Assembly (NCBI GenBank): GCA_045106985.1
Contig: JBGCFQ010000033.1
Coordinates: 1-64,000 of the forward strand
Length of the DNA: 64,000 nt
Direction of reading: 5' to 3'
Source of the DNA: JAUIET01 sp045106985
GTDB taxonomy: Bacteria; Pseudomonadota; Gammaproteobacteria; Pseudomonadales; JAUIET01
Under the pieces are notes generated by a model. The model ran no database searches, was not told where the DNA came from, and saw only the letters and a list, made by a program, of their open reading frames with translations. This document shows, piece by piece, positions 43,692 through 53,390 of this stretch. Position 1 is the first letter of the stretch; each line of letters opens with the position of its first letter. The position numbers and the translations under genes were made by a program.

Positions 43692-44711
43692 ATGACGTCA
43701 CTAAAGCTCAATGTAGTTGATCAGTCGCCAGTTCATGGCACAAGGGAGCCTATTCAAGCACCGCTGGACTCTATTGAACTTGCCAAGCTGTGCGACGAAT
43801 TGGGTTACAAACGTTATTGGCTTGCCGAGCATCACAACAGTATTCATTTTGCTGGCCCATGCCCTGAGATCTTGATTGCCCGTATTGCAGCCGACACAAA
43901 GAACATGCGGATTGGCAGCGGCGGCGTGATGCTAAGCCATTACAGCGCCTATAAAGTGTCGGAGATTTTTCGCATGCTAGAAACTCTATACCCAGGTCGC
44001 ATAGACTTGGGTATTGGCCGGGCACCGGGTGGTAATCAAACCGCAAGTGCGGCCTTAGCCGGGCCTCACGCAACCGAGCACTCTATGCAGGTAGATCATT
44101 TTACCGACCAAGCTGTTGGCCTATGTAATTACTTGCGACGCACAATGGGTGACGATGATGCCTTCAGCCAGCTTGTGCAGCTGCCAGATAACACGCCCAC
44201 GCCAGAATTGTGGATGCTAGGGTCTGGTGGCGGCAGTTCAAGTTTGGCAGGTACTCTTGGAATGGGTTTGGCCATTGCTCACTTTATTGCGCCAGCTCAA
44301 TGCACGCCGAGTATTTTTCAAAACTACGAGGCACAATTCAGTAAAGTTAAACATGAACACACGCCTTTCAAAATGTTGGCAATTGCTGCGGTTTGTGCAG
44401 AAACAGAAGCGGATGCCAAGTTAATTGCTGGTACCAGCGCGTATCGAAAAATGATGGCTAAGCAGGGACAGAAAGCACCGCTTCTATCGGTACAAGAAGT
44501 GCAAGATGCTTATAAAAAAATGAACGTTGGGCAGCAGGCTACCTTCGATTCTTATCTTGGCTATATGACGGTAGGGTCGCCAGAACAATGCTGGGATAAA
44601 ATAACGAATTTGAGTAAAGAGTTTTCGGTGAATGAAATAGGCGTAGTGACGGTGACGCACAGTTTCGAACATCGCAAAGAGAGCTATCGCTTATTGGGGC
44701 AGTTTCTTTAA
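43692..44711 (+). CDS. LLM-class flavin-dependent oxidoreductase
   Basis: 339-aa luciferase-like monooxygenase. It matches the group annotated MsnO8/YwcH-like: LKLNVVDQSPVHG at the start, YWLAEHHNSIHFAGPCPEIL, then RIGSGGVMLSHYSAYKVSE and YPGRIDLGIGRAPGG. TIM-barrel FMN/F420-type enzyme, cytoplasmic. The family acts on diverse small molecules, including aldehydes and sulfonates; a link to the sulfonate cassette 18 kb away is not supported. No operon partner; 96 bp after the lipoprotein gene. Confidence 0.88.
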   Translation: MTSLKLNVVDQSPVHGTREPIQAPLDSIELAKLCDELGYKRYWLAEHHNSIHFAGPCPEILIARIAADTKNMRIGSGGVMLSHYSAYKVSEIFRMLETLYPGRIDLGIGRAPGGNQTASAALAGPHATEHSMQVDHFTDQAVGLCNYLRRTMGDDDAFSQLVQLPDNTPTPELWMLGSGGGSSSLAGTLGMGLAIAHFIAPAQCTPSIFQNYEAQFSKVKHEHTPFKMLAIAAVCAETEADAKLIAGTSAYRKMMAKQGQKAPLLSVQEVQDAYKKMNVGQQATFDSYLGYMTVGSPEQCWDKITNLSKEFSVNEIGVVTVTHSFEHRKESYRLLGQFL

Positions 44712-45218
44712 ATTAGTGATAAGGGCAGTTGGCGTTAAGTGCGCACTTTGGGATGTATCGCCCTTGTAAAAAATATGACCTTGGATGATACGCAGTATTC
44801 TTTGTTTACGTCCCCAGGACTGACTCCATATGTGCCCGTGGCTCAAAAGAAGAATTTTGCTGCAGTTGTTGATACAACTCTTTGGTAGGGGCGTCATGCT
44901 CCCTTGGGTTTTCAATTCGTAGAACAAGGTATTGATCGCCCGCTGGCTTCCCCCATTAGATATGCCAGAAGCCCTATATACGCCTAACTGCCCGCTGATG
45001 CTGCTAATGCTGAACCGTTAGTAGAGCCTGGTCTAGATTGCTTGTCTATTGCCGTTGACCGAAAAACAAGCGGGCTTCGTCTCGCCCTTGTGATAGCGTG
45101 ATGCTGGGATGTGTTTATCACCAAGTATGTTTTTTGGTAGACCTAGCTTCTAGCAATGTTATAAGATCAGTGTTAAGTTCATGGTCACTACATAAAAGTA
45201 AAAAAAGGAAAATCGAAA
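44712..45218. other. 507-bp intergenic region
   Basis: Between the luciferase-like gene and the second TonB receptor. No convincing ORF: a 78-codon minus-strand frame at 44691-44927 lacks coding character. TATAAG at 45161 could be a -10 for the receptor gene. I saw no cobalamin or other riboswitch pattern. Confidence 0.45.
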
Positions 45219-47849
45219 ATGCCGATTGACAAGAAACTTGGGGTTCTGGCTATATCAGCTGGCGTCCTTGTTGGCGCGAACGCCGTAGCGCAGGATTCAG
45301 AAAACCTTCTCGAAGAAATTACCGTCACTGGTTCTTATATCAAGTCATCACGCTCTGACGCTGCATCACCTGTCGATGTGGTGGATGCAGCGGCTATAAG
45401 ACGCAGTGGTGCATTCACGATTGGCGAGATAACCGCTAAGTTAAGTGTTAACTCTGGTTCAGAAAACAACGCGGATTCATTTACGTCTGGCGCAACACAA
45501 GGCACGAGTAACGTAAACTTGCGAGGCCTTGGTTTGAGCTCGACCTTGGTGTTGGTTAACGGTAGGCGGCAAACCATTGCGGCCACTATCGCCAATGACG
45601 GCAGCGTTTTTGTCGATACCAGCACAATACCTCTCGCCGCTCTGGATCGGGTAGAAGTGCTAAAAGAAGGTGCTGCTTCTGCCTATGGTTCTGATGCCGT
45701 GGCGGGTGTAGTGAACTACATACTGAAAAAAGATTTCGACGGTTTTGAGATAAATGGTGGCTATCAAAGCACCACAAGCGATAGCCAAGACACCACTGAA
45801 GCCAGCTTCTTGTGGGGCTTTGGTAACGATCAAACAAGAGTGAACGTTGCCGGTGCAATAATGCGCCAAGACCCGTTGAGCGTTGCCGATCGGCCATTCA
45901 TTGCCGACAACGCCATCAGCACCTTGGGACGCTCTTTTATTCTTCTCGGGGGCGACACTGTTGCCGCTGGCGATTACGCCGGCACCTATAACCCTGGAGA
46001 GAACGTACCAGATCCTAATTGTGCGGCAAATGGCGGGTCACTTATCCCACAGGCCTCCGGTGCTCGTTGTGGATTTTTCTACGGCCCGCGTTTCAACATT
46101 GTGAATGAAGAAGAACGCAACCAGTTGTATACCAATGTGGTTCATGAGTTTTCTGACTCGCTTACTCTGACGGCTGAGCTTGGCTACACCAAGAATAAAG
46201 TGTTAGACAACCCGCAATCGCCTTCATACCCCAACCTTTCGTTCCCGGTTGTTTTACCCGGCCAGGCGGGCAGCCCGTTTAATGTGCCGGTTGTTTGGTT
46301 GGGTCGACCACTGGGTTCCGAAGCTCCATCGCCTCTCGCCCCTCGTGAAAATGAGACATGGCGTGCGGTGCTTGAACTCGATGGTTCTTTCAACGACAAC
46401 TGGTCCTGGAATGGTGCGCTCACCTACAGTTCAAATGAACGAGAGAACATCCAGCCTGACACCATCAGCTCTCGGTTGAGTAATGCGCTTGCAGGAACCG
46501 GTGGCGCTAGTGGCACAGAAACGTTTAACATTTTCGATCCAGCGGCTAACAGTGCAGAGTTAATTGACTTTATTAGTGTTGACACCGTAACCAATCGCGA
46601 ATCTGACCTGACAGTATTGGATTTTGTAACGTCAGGTGAGCTGTTTGAGATGTCGGCCGGTGCCGTTGGTTTTGCAGCCGGTGTTCAATATCGTGACGAA
46701 AGTTATTCGGTTAGTCGTAACGAGATCTACACCCAAACTGTTGATCCGGTGACCGGTGCGGCTATTCCTGTTGATCTGATTTTCCTAGGCGGTGGTTTTC
46801 CGTTGGATGAAAGCAGGAGTTCGTATGCGGCGTTTGCTGAGATGCAAATACCCGTCACAGAAAACCTGGAAATGAACCTGGCGGTTAGGTATGAAGACCT
46901 GGAAACTGACTCTAGTGTTGATCCAAAGCTGTCGCTTCGTTGGCAGGCCACGGATGACCTGGTTTTGCGCGGCTCGGTATCTACTGCCTTCCGTGAACCC
47001 TCACTATCGCAGTTCTCTTCCTTGGAAACATCCTTGCAAGGAATACAGGACTTTAATCCTGACGGCACTCCAAAGGGTGGAGTCGCGTTTATCAGGGTAA
47101 CTTCAGCGGGTAACGCGCAACTTGTTCCAGAGGAGTCAACAAACTACAACTTTGGCGCAATCTGGTCGCCAACTGACAACCTGGATATGCGAATTGACTA
47201 TTGGCGGTTTGAGTATGAAAACGTCATCACAATTGAAAGCGCGCAAGGTAAGATTATCAGCGACCTGAACGGCCCTGACGTTGTTCGACTTGCCGGCGAC
47301 AACAGCCAGCTGGTTGGAATTAATGCCAACTACATCAATGCGGCGACCGTAGACACAGACGGTTTAGACATTGCGGTTAATTACATTCATCCAACCGATA
47401 TAGGTGATTTTGGTATTCACTTTACCGGTACTCGTACGCTGAGCTATGAGATCCCAGATCCTGCAGGCGGCGTACAGGATGTAGCAGGTTTGTTCAATCA
47501 CGATAACTTCGCCCGCTCTATACCCGAGACAAAAGCGAATCTCTCGTTTGATTGGGCTAACGACAGCCATTCTGCGGCACTTACTGCCTACTATGTTGAT
47601 AGCTATGAAACCACACGTGCTGTACCTGCTACGGCCAGCGCCAACATCGACTCTTGGGTTACGGTAGATCTGCAGTATGCTTACAACCTGGATCTTGCTG
47701 ATAGCGAAGCCGTTATTACTTTCGGTCTCAAAAATATATTTGATGAGGAGCCACCTGTTGTTTATGACGCGGCGAACTACAGCTACGACCCTAAGCATCA
47801 TGATCCTAGAGGACGATTGTTCTACGTGAGAGGAAAGTATCGGTTCTAG
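45219..47849 (+). CDS. TonB-dependent outer-membrane receptor (large)
   Basis: 876-aa receptor. Signal peptide to AVAQD, TonB box EEITVTGS near 32, plug with TLVLVNGRRQTIA, RVEVLKEGAASAYGSDAVAGVVNY, and a barrel ending in RLFYVRGKYRF with terminal aromatic. The plug wording (SNVNLRGLGLSSTLVLVNGRR) is that of the Caulobacter/marine group of TonB receptors often used for carbohydrates or peptides. It stands alone, with AAAAAAAGGAAAATC before the ATG and a terminator after the stop. Cargo unknown. Confidence 0.93.
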   Translation: MPIDKKLGVLAISAGVLVGANAVAQDSENLLEEITVTGSYIKSSRSDAASPVDVVDAAAIRRSGAFTIGEITAKLSVNSGSENNADSFTSGATQGTSNVNLRGLGLSSTLVLVNGRRQTIAATIANDGSVFVDTSTIPLAALDRVEVLKEGAASAYGSDAVAGVVNYILKKDFDGFEINGGYQSTTSDSQDTTEASFLWGFGNDQTRVNVAGAIMRQDPLSVADRPFIADNAISTLGRSFILLGGDTVAAGDYAGTYNPGENVPDPNCAANGGSLIPQASGARCGFFYGPRFNIVNEEERNQLYTNVVHEFSDSLTLTAELGYTKNKVLDNPQSPSYPNLSFPVVLPGQAGSPFNVPVVWLGRPLGSEAPSPLAPRENETWRAVLELDGSFNDNWSWNGALTYSSNERENIQPDTISSRLSNALAGTGGASGTETFNIFDPAANSAELIDFISVDTVTNRESDLTVLDFVTSGELFEMSAGAVGFAAGVQYRDESYSVSRNEIYTQTVDPVTGAAIPVDLIFLGGGFPLDESRSSYAAFAEMQIPVTENLEMNLAVRYEDLETDSSVDPKLSLRWQATDDLVLRGSVSTAFREPSLSQFSSLETSLQGIQDFNPDGTPKGGVAFIRVTSAGNAQLVPEESTNYNFGAIWSPTDNLDMRIDYWRFEYENVITIESAQGKIISDLNGPDVVRLAGDNSQLVGINANYINAATVDTDGLDIAVNYIHPTDIGDFGIHFTGTRTLSYEIPDPAGGVQDVAGLFNHDNFARSIPETKANLSFDWANDSHSAALTAYYVDSYETTRAVPATASANIDSWVTVDLQYAYNLDLADSEAVITFGLKNIFDEEPPVVYDAANYSYDPKHHDPRGRLFYVRGKYRF

Positions 47850-47954
47850 AACAACGACGTCAAATTGGCCCAAGAAGAATGGCAGCTTATACGCTGCGCA
47901 TTCGGGGCCATTCTGGTCGAGTTCGTTGTGATAGACTAAATACGGTTGCATAGA

Positions 47955-47978
47955 GGGGGGCTTCGGCTCCCTTTTTTT
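47955..47978 (+). terminator. Rho-independent terminator after the TonB receptor
   Basis: GGGGGC-TTCG-GCTCCC stem (one G-T pair) with a stable TTCG loop, followed by seven T, about 105 bp beyond the receptor stop. Confidence 0.85.
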
Positions 47979-48200
47979 ATGCTTGGGGTTTGGTGCTGCC
48001 ACAGCGAGTTATAGGTGTTGAGGAATTCGGCGGATCGGACCTTGCGTCTTACAATTGAAGTGTTCGCCGCGCGCTCAAGCTACTTAGTTGGTCTAACCTC
48101 GTTGCATGCCATTGCTGTCGCAAACCGGTTGCAGTCCGAATGAGTTTAGAATAGCGGCAAGAAGCCACCATCCACCATGCGAAAAGAAAAAATAACGATA
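47979..48200. other. Intergenic region, nothing further recognised
   Basis: The rest of the 351-bp gap after the receptor holds no ORF of coding character and no RNA gene. An overlapping minus-strand frame (47364-48002) is a shadow of the receptor gene. Confidence 0.4.
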
Positions 48201-48587
48201 ATGAAAACATTAAAGTTGTATGCACTCGCCACAGTTGTTGGCCTAGTAGCTATGATTGGAGTTACTGGCTGCAGCGAGGAGCTGACCCATTCAGTTGAAG
48301 ATGAAAGCAAGAACAAGGAATTACTGTGTGGTGCAAAAGGTGCAAAGCTCGGCACCTTAGGACCGCATGCTGTCTGTGTATTTGAAGACAATCGGCAGTG
48401 TTCTATTGCTGCCATGAAAAATGATCGTTGTATTGATCACGGATACAAAATAACTGGCTATGAAAATGACCAGCAAGCCTATTGTGCCGTTTCAGGATAT
48501 GACGCAGACATCAGTGAAATGAAGTGTATTGTTGCAGATGATACGGTGTGTTCGTTCGATGAGTTTTATTTGGGTGAATGTCCGTAG
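48201..48587 (+). CDS. Cys-rich lipoprotein with two DUF333-like repeats
   Basis: About 128-aa lipoprotein (lipobox VTGC). The mature part has two similar units of Cys-Gly...Cys-x-F/V...Cys...Cys: ELLCGAKGAKLGTLGPHAVC with CVFEDNRQC and NDRC, then AYCAVSGYDADISEMKC with CIVADDTVC and LGEC. This spacing resembles the DUF333 pattern (CxxxGG, CxFxDGxxC, GxC), which is usually single. The cysteines probably form disulfides in the periplasm. The start is uncertain between 48177 and 48201; both give a signal. Function unknown. Confidence 0.72.
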   Translation: MKTLKLYALATVVGLVAMIGVTGCSEELTHSVEDESKNKELLCGAKGAKLGTLGPHAVCVFEDNRQCSIAAMKNDRCIDHGYKITGYENDQQAYCAVSGYDADISEMKCIVADDTVCSFDEFYLGECP

Positions 48588-48755
48588 CGTTTATGTGAGG
48601 CCGGATATTTCACAGCCTATGAATTCAACTGAAGAATGCTCGACGTAGACGCCCCAAACTTTAGTGGCGTTTAGTGTTTTAATTTCGAGTCGAACTGAAG
48701 TTCACTATGGCTTCAATCACCATTCATAAGAAAGACTTGGAGTCTTGAGAAGAAA

Positions 48756-48832
48756 TGGTAGCTACGGGTGGACTTGAACCACCGACCCCAGCATTATGAA
48801 TGCTGTGCTCTAACCAGCTGAGCTACGTAGCC
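48756..48832 (-). tRNA. tRNA-Met (CAT), elongator type
   Basis: 77-nt cloverleaf including an encoded CCA. It begins GGCTACGTAGCTCAG, has anticodon loop TTCATAA within stem CAGCA/TGCTG, T arm GGTTCAAGTCC, and the acceptor closes with a G-T first pair. The GGCTACGTAGCTCAG start is that of elongator tRNA-Met. It follows ychF, as in Pseudomonas. Confidence 0.95.
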
Positions 48833-48948
48833 ACATAGGGAAAAACGAGGCGCGAATTTTCCGGTCTAAGTCGCTGATTGTCAAGCAAGTAGAGCAATTT
48901 CTCACGGTGTATTGCTTTGCAGCGCTTAAGCGTCGACTTTTGGTGTTG

Positions 48949-50040
48949 CTATACGTTAAACCTAAAGTGAACGACGTCGCCGTCGGCCAGAACGTATTCC
49001 TTACCTTCCAGGCGCCATTTGCCGGCGTCTTTTGCGCCTTGCTCGCCGCCCAGTTCTATAAAGTCGTCATAGGCGATTACTTCGGCGCGTATAAAGCCTT
49101 TTTCGAAGTCGGTGTGTATCTTGCCAGCACCTTGTGGCGCTGTTGCCCCTACAGGCACTGTCCAGGCGCGTACTTCTTTTTCGCCAGCAGTGAAGTAGGT
49201 TTGCAGTTCAAGCAGCTCATAGCCGGCCCTTATCACTCGGTCCAGGCCGGGCTCTTGCATGCCCATCTCGGTCAGAAACTCGAGTTTCTCATCGGTATCT
49301 AACTCGGCAATTTCTTCTTCTATCTTATTGCAGATAACAACCAGTGATGCGTTCTCAGATTCTGCAATCGCGCGTACAACGTCTAGGTGAGGATTGTTCT
49401 CAAAGCCTTCTTCGTCGACGTTGGCAATGTACATGGTGGGTTTGAGGGTGAGTAGGTTTACTTCACGCAACATCAACAGCTCTTCGTCGTTGAGGTTTAG
49501 TGTGCGAACCGGCTTAGCTTCGTTAAGGTGTGGTTGCAGCTTTTCTAATACGTCTACCTTGGCTTTGGCTTCTTTGTCGCCGCCCCGCACAGATCGCACC
49601 AGGCGCTGTATGGTTTTCTCTACGGCTTCTAAGTCGGCCAGGGCTAGTTCCGTGTTGATTACTTCAACATCGGCAGCAGGGTCTATCTGGTTGGCTACAT
49701 GGATGACGTTCTCGTCATCGAAGCAGCGCACTACGTGGGCGATGGCATCGGTTTCACGAATATTGCCCAGAAATTGGTTGCCCAGGCCTTCGCCTTTAGA
49801 GGCGCCGGCTACAAGGCCAGCGATGTCGACAAATTCCATGCTGGTGGGAATGACTTTTTGAGGCTTGACGATGGCTGATAGCGCATCCAGCCTTGGGTCG
49901 GGCATGGGCACCACGCCAGAGTTAGGCTCAATGGTGCAGAATGGAAAATTCTCTGCGCCTATACCAGCTTCGGTAAGCGCGTTGAACAGGGTTGATTTGC
50001 CAACGTTAGGTAGGCCAACAATGCCGCATTTAAAGCCCAT
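48949..50040 (-). CDS. ychF: Ribosome-binding ATPase YchF
   Basis: 363-aa Obg-family P-loop ATPase. The start MGFKCGIVGLPNVGKSTLFNALT has the G1 loop, IEPNSGVVPMPDPRL the switch region and DIAGLVAGASKGEGLGN the G3 loop; the C-terminal TGS-like domain has EVRAWTVPVGATAPQGAGKIH and the universal end VHFRFNV. Binds ATP rather than GTP and the large ribosome subunit. It starts one base after the pth stop, so the two are co-transcribed. Confidence 0.97.
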   Translation of the reverse strand: MGFKCGIVGLPNVGKSTLFNALTEAGIGAENFPFCTIEPNSGVVPMPDPRLDALSAIVKPQKVIPTSMEFVDIAGLVAGASKGEGLGNQFLGNIRETDAIAHVVRCFDDENVIHVANQIDPAADVEVINTELALADLEAVEKTIQRLVRSVRGGDKEAKAKVDVLEKLQPHLNEAKPVRTLNLNDEELLMLREVNLLTLKPTMYIANVDEEGFENNPHLDVVRAIAESENASLVVICNKIEEEIAELDTDEKLEFLTEMGMQEPGLDRVIRAGYELLELQTYFTAGEKEVRAWTVPVGATAPQGAGKIHTDFEKGFIRAEVIAYDDFIELGGEQGAKDAGKWRLEGKEYVLADGDVVHFRFNV

Positions 50041-50041
50041 T

Positions 50042-50653
50042 TTAGTGTCCTGGGGGTGTGTCTGGTTTGAAGCTGTGCATCAGTGTTTGGGCACGTTGCC
50101 ATTGGTCGTTAGCAATCAGGTCAAGCGCGCGTAAGGCCTCGCTAATGCAGTCGTCAATCTGCTGGCGTTCGCTTTGGCTTGGCCGGCCCAATACATGGCC
50201 GGTCACATCGCGCTTGGGTGCTAAATCGCGAGGGTGGCCTATGCCTATGCGTAAGCGCATAAAGCCAGCTTGGTTGCCCAATTGCTGAATAATATTGCGA
50301 ATACCATTATTGCCACCGTGGCCGCCGCCCAGTTTTAGCTTGGCAGTGCCCAGGGTCACGTCTAATTCGTCGTGGGCAACAAGAATGGATTCGGGGTCAA
50401 TTTTGTAAAAACTCGCGCAGGCAGCCACCGACTGCCCGCTTAAGTTCATGAAGGTGTCAGGCACCAGCAAACGAACGGGTTTCCCCTTTAAGTTTGCGGT
50501 GCCGGTGGCGCCTTTCAGTTTTTTGTCTGGCTGAAGTTGGCAGCCAAGCTGGCGTGCAAGTTCATCAATGAACCACACGCCCGCATTGTGCCGGGTGTTC
50601 TCGTATTCGGGGCCAGGGTTACCTAGCCCCACGATCAGCTTTAAGTCAGCCAT
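50042..50653 (-). CDS. pth: Peptidyl-tRNA hydrolase
   Basis: 203-aa enzyme that releases peptides from stalled peptidyl-tRNA. GLGNPGPEYENTRHNAGVWFID contains the catalytic His and Asn, DTFMNLSGQSV and HDELDVTLGTAKLKLGGGHGGNNG follow. It lies 23 bp after rplY and directly before ychF, the normal gammaproteobacterial order. Confidence 0.97.
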   Translation of the reverse strand: MADLKLIVGLGNPGPEYENTRHNAGVWFIDELARQLGCQLQPDKKLKGATGTANLKGKPVRLLVPDTFMNLSGQSVAACASFYKIDPESILVAHDELDVTLGTAKLKLGGGHGGNNGIRNIIQQLGNQAGFMRLRIGIGHPRDLAPKRDVTGHVLGRPSQSERQQIDDCISEALRALDLIANDQWQRAQTLMHSFKPDTPPGH

Positions 50654-50676
50654 AGCTCACAGTGAGCCGTAAGGGC

Positions 50677-51333
50677 TTAGTCTTCAGCAGCGTCATCGGC
50701 AGCTGGAGCATCGCCCGCATCGCCGTCAGCAGCTTCTTCATCGCTACTGCCTTTAGGTGCGTTAACTGCGGCAATAGACAGATCGTGATCTGGCCCATGA
50801 GACAGCGCAACACTTTCTACGCCTTCTGGCAATTTAACGTCTGACAGATGAACTTGCTCGCCCAATTCAACGGCAATCATGTCCACTTCAATATACTCAG
50901 GCAGATCTTTTGGCAAACAGCTAATTTCCATATCTGTTGCACTGTGCAGCACTTGGCCGCCTTGCATCTTCACGCCCTTACACTGGTCTTCGTTAATGAA
51001 GTGAAGTGGCACGTTTACGGTGATTTTCTGGCCTTTAACAATGCGTAGAAAGTCAGCGTGAATCAAACGCAGCTTTGCTGGATGGCGTTGCAGGTCTTTG
51101 ATGATGACGTCTTCACTGGTGCCGTCAATATCAAGCTCGATAATGTGCGAGTAAAACGCCTCATTCTGAGTCGCTTTCAGCATGTCTTTATGCTGAATGC
51201 TGATATTAACCGGGTCGCCATTACCGCCATAAACTATGGCTGGCATATGGTCTTGATTACGACGTAGGCGGCGGCTCGCACCTTTCCCCAGGTCTTTGCG
51301 GCTTTGCGCATGTAGTACAAATTCGTCAGACAT
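50677..51333 (-). CDS. rplY: 50S ribosomal protein L25, long (Ctc/TL5) form
   Basis: 218-aa 5S-rRNA-binding protein. The N-terminal L25 domain (RKDLGKGASRRLRRNQDHMPAIVYGG) is followed by the C-terminal TL5-type beta domain (NVPLHFINEDQCKGVKMQGG; DLPEYIEVDMIAVELGEQVHLSD) and an acidic Asp/Ala/Glu-rich tail from about 190. The long form and acidic tail match Pseudomonas-like species. Lies between prs and pth. Confidence 0.95.
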   Translation of the reverse strand: MSDEFVLHAQSRKDLGKGASRRLRRNQDHMPAIVYGGNGDPVNISIQHKDMLKATQNEAFYSHIIELDIDGTSEDVIIKDLQRHPAKLRLIHADFLRIVKGQKITVNVPLHFINEDQCKGVKMQGGQVLHSATDMEISCLPKDLPEYIEVDMIAVELGEQVHLSDVKLPEGVESVALSHGPDHDLSIAAVNAPKGSSDEEAADGDAGDAPAADDAAED

Positions 51334-51424
51334 ATCCGACTCCTATTTTAAATACAGTTGGGTTCTGCGACCAAACCCGAACTGCGGTTGCTAAATACTC
51401 TATTGCGGTAGTTACTATGTGTAT

Positions 51425-52369
51425 CTACTGAAACAGAGCGCTTATGGATTCTTCGTTGCTTACCCGGCGAATGGACTCGGCGAGCAGTGCTGCAATGCTA
51501 AGTTGGCGAATATGACTGCAGTTGCGTGCATCTTCGCTGAGTGGAATAGTGTCTGTTACCACTAGTTCGTCTAATTGCGAGCCGTCGAGGTTCTCAATGG
51601 CTTTGCCCGACAAAACAGCGTGTGTGCAATAGGCCACCACTTTTTCGGCGCCATTCTCTTTCAATGCTTCGGCCGCTTTGCAAAGGGTGCCGGCGGTATC
51701 GACCATGTCGTCAACCATGATGCAGGTTTTACCGCTTACATCACCGATGATATTCATTACCTGTGCAACGTTGGCCTGCGGGCGACGTTTGTCAATGATC
51801 GCAAGGTCGGTGTCGTCTAAAGACTTGGCCACAGCGCGGGCACGAACTACGCCACCAATATCAGGAGATACAACGATAGGGTCTGGGTAGCGCTGACGCT
51901 TAATGTCTTCTATGAGCACGGGTGCGCCATATACGTTGTCTACGGCGCAGTCAAAGAAGCCTTGAATTTGCTCAGCGTGCAAGTCAACGGTTAGCACCCG
52001 GTCAACACCTACGTTGGTGATCATGTCGGCGCATACTTTGGCGCTGATAGGAACACGTACGGAGCGCACACGACGGTCTTGGCGTGAATAACCAAAGTAG
52101 GGCACCATGGCCGTAATTTTGCCTGCAGATGCTCTTCGCAGAGCGTCTGCCATCAGCACCAGCTCCATCAAATTTGTGTTGGTTGGCTGGCAGGTAGACT
52201 GAATGATGAACACGTCTTTGCCGCGTACATTCTCTTTCAGTTCAATAGAGATTTCACCGTCGCTAAACTGAGCAATTTCGGCATTGCCTAGGCCCATTCC
52301 CAGTTTTCGGCCGATACTCTTGGCGAGTTCGGGATTAGAGTTGCCGCTGAACAACACTAAGTTTCGCAT
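51425..52369 (-). CDS. prs: Ribose-phosphate pyrophosphokinase (PRPP synthase)
   Basis: 314-aa enzyme making PRPP from ribose-5-phosphate and ATP. ENVRGKDVFIIQSTCQPTN, FGYSRQDRRVRSVRVPISAK (flexible loop), VVSPDIGGVVRARAVAK with DKRRPQANVAQVMNIIGDV and the PRPP-binding DDMVDTAGTLCKAAEAL are all there. tRNA-Gln lies 33 bp upstream, rplY downstream. Confidence 0.97.
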   Translation of the reverse strand: MRNLVLFSGNSNPELAKSIGRKLGMGLGNAEIAQFSDGEISIELKENVRGKDVFIIQSTCQPTNTNLMELVLMADALRRASAGKITAMVPYFGYSRQDRRVRSVRVPISAKVCADMITNVGVDRVLTVDLHAEQIQGFFDCAVDNVYGAPVLIEDIKRQRYPDPIVVSPDIGGVVRARAVAKSLDDTDLAIIDKRRPQANVAQVMNIIGDVSGKTCIMVDDMVDTAGTLCKAAEALKENGAEKVVAYCTHAVLSGKAIENLDGSQLDELVVTDTIPLSEDARNCSHIRQLSIAALLAESIRRVSNEESISALFQ

Positions 52370-52402
52370 TTTTATGACTCTTTAATGATTGAAACTGAAA
52401 AA

Positions 52403-52477
52403 TGGCTGGGGCGGCAGGATTCGAACCTGCGCATGCTGAGATCAAAACCCAGTGCCTTACCGCTTGGCGACGCCCCA
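52403..52477 (-). tRNA. tRNA-Gln (TTG)
   Basis: 75-nt cloverleaf with encoded CCA: acceptor TGGGGCG/CGCCCCA fully paired, D arm GCCAAGCGGTAAGGC, anticodon stem CTGGG/CTCAG around loop TTTTGAT (anticodon TTG), T arm GCAGGTTCGAATCCTGC. It sits between ispE and prs as in Pseudomonas. Confidence 0.96.
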
Positions 52478-52505
52478 ATAAACTTTTGTTTTTCTCACCC
52501 TAGTC

Positions 52506-53390
52506 TTACAACCGGTTGCGAGCTAACACGTATGTCGCCAGGTCATCATGAGCTGGCGATCTATTTCTACCTTGTGCAACAAAACCCTGCCATGCACCAG
52601 GCATACATTCCTGAACTGACTGTGCCGCTTGCTCGGTCTCAAAGGCCGCGAAAATACAAGCGCCAGTACCAGTAAGATAAGGCTTGGAGTGGCTACTTAA
52701 CCAGGCCATGGCCTCGCCTACCTGAGGGTAGTATTTCTCTACCACCGGCTGGCAATCATTGCGGGTACAGGCGACCCCGCTCAGAAAGGCGGCTATTCTG
52801 ATGGGAGAGGTGTTGCGTGTCAATTCTTGCTTTGAAAAAATCTCACCTGTAGAAACGCTACAGTCGGGTTTAAGTAACAAATACCATGGCTCAGCTGGCT
52901 CAATGGGCTGCAACTGCTCGCCTACACCCTCTGCAAAGGCCGCATGGCCCTGAACAAATACAGGCACATCGGCCCCCAATTGCACCCCAATTTGGGCTAA
53001 TTGCTCCAAACTAAGCCCAGTTTGCCACAGGGTGTTCAAGGCCAGCAGGGTGCTTGCAGCGTCTGAACTGCCACCGCCAATACCACCGCCCATCGGCAAA
53101 CGCTTCTTTATATTAATGCTTGCGCCTTGCGTGCAGCCAGTTTCAGCTTTCAGGGCCCTGGCTGCGCGATAAATCAGATTGTCATCAAGCGCGATGTCAT
53201 TCGTGTCTCCGCTTAATACTATGTTCTCGGCGGGCGGGCTCGCATCATTTAAGCTGAATTGCAAAGTGTCGCTAACATCAAGAAATTGAAAGGCCGTTTG
53301 CAAATTATGGTAGCCGTCTTCCCGGCGGCCGGTAATGTGCAAAAACAGGTTGATCTTGGCGGGGGCTCGCAGCGTTATCGAAGAGATCAT
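52506..53390 (-). CDS. ispE: 4-diphosphocytidyl-2-C-methyl-D-erythritol kinase
   Basis: 294-aa GHMP kinase of the non-mevalonate isoprenoid pathway. APAKINLFLHITGRREDGYHNL is the start, MGGGIGGGSSDAASTLLALN the ATP loop, and GTGACIFAAF the late glycine motif. Its ATG overlaps the lolB stop (ATGA), so they are translationally coupled. Confidence 0.95.
   Translation of the reverse strand: MISSITLRAPAKINLFLHITGRREDGYHNLQTAFQFLDVSDTLQFSLNDASPPAENIVLSGDTNDIALDDNLIYRAARALKAETGCTQGASINIKKRLPMGGGIGGGSSDAASTLLALNTLWQTGLSLEQLAQIGVQLGADVPVFVQGHAAFAEGVGEQLQPIEPAEPWYLLLKPDCSVSTGEIFSKQELTRNTSPIRIAAFLSGVACTRNDCQPVVEKYYPQVGEAMAWLSSHSKPYLTGTGACIFAAFETEQAAQSVQECMPGAWQGFVAQGRNRSPAHDDLATYVLARNRL

Noticed and set aside
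44691..44927. 78-codon minus-strand frame before the second TonB receptor
   Set aside because: Overlaps the end of the luciferase-like gene, no ribosome site or recognisable domain.
47364..48002. 212-codon minus-strand frame
   Set aside because: Antisense shadow of the TonB receptor with basic, Cys-rich composition; it runs over a terminator.
48907..49302. 131-codon plus-strand frame
   Set aside because: Antisense shadow of ychF.
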